Source: JANMQK01 sp031370485
Lineage (GTDB): Bacteria > Acidobacteriota > Polarisedimenticolia > Gp22-AA2
DNA: 5,313 nt
Reading direction: 5' to 3'
Assembly (NCBI GenBank): GCA_031370485.1
Contig: JANMQK010000085.1
Location: forward strand, 1 to 5,313
The first letter of the stretch is position 1; each line of letters begins with the position of its first letter. The notes below the pieces were generated by a model that saw nothing but the letters and a program-made list of their open reading frames with translations, ran no database searches and was not told where the DNA came from. This document shows, one piece after another, positions 5,313 through 5,313 of this stretch. A program made the position numbers and the translations under genes.

Positions 5313-5313
5313 C

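Overview
The window is a GC-rich bacterial segment (most codons end in G or C) with two whole genes and two that run off the edges. The secreted protein combines GloVer-type repeats, a Cys-rich module and thrombospondin type 3 repeats. Beside a sigma-54 activator and a polytopic membrane protein with TPRs, this suggests a Gram-negative soil or sediment lineage such as Acidobacteriota, Myxococcota or a related uncultured phylum. That placement is inference, since no marker gene is present.

Layout: (1) 1-446, minus strand: the N-terminal part of a sigma-54-dependent activator (bacterial enhancer-binding protein, bEBP). It is cut by the window edge inside its Walker A motif. (2) 447-1012: a 566-base divergent control region. 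On the minus strand it holds a textbook -24/-12 sigma-54 promoter (508-523) just ahead of the activator gene. About 115-180 bp upstream of the predicted start of transcription lie three related 15-bp palindromes centred at 614, 650 and 680, the usual place for enhancer sites. On the plus strand a sigma-70-like promoter (789-816) leads into a leader of about 190 nt that can fold. (3) 1013-3016, plus: a 667-residue secreted protein with a signal peptide, seven GloVer repeats that would close as a seven-bladed propeller, a Cys-rich module, two calcium-binding-type repeats and a C-terminal beta domain. (4) 3017-3072: a short convergent gap. (5) 3073-5079, minus: a 668-residue polytopic membrane protein resembling GT-C-type proteins, with a soluble domain and C-terminal TPRs. 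(6) 5142-5313, minus: the last 56 residues of an unidentified protein, probably co-transcribed with the membrane protein.

The most notable observation is the regulatory region. The activator gene appears to be driven by a sigma-54 promoter of its own, with an array of palindromes at enhancer distance, which implies positive autoregulation. The second is inside the propeller gene: two paralogous repeat units carry the same 14-bp stretch in different reading frames, restored by a compensating indel. I see no mobile element, CRISPR array, tRNA or rRNA.
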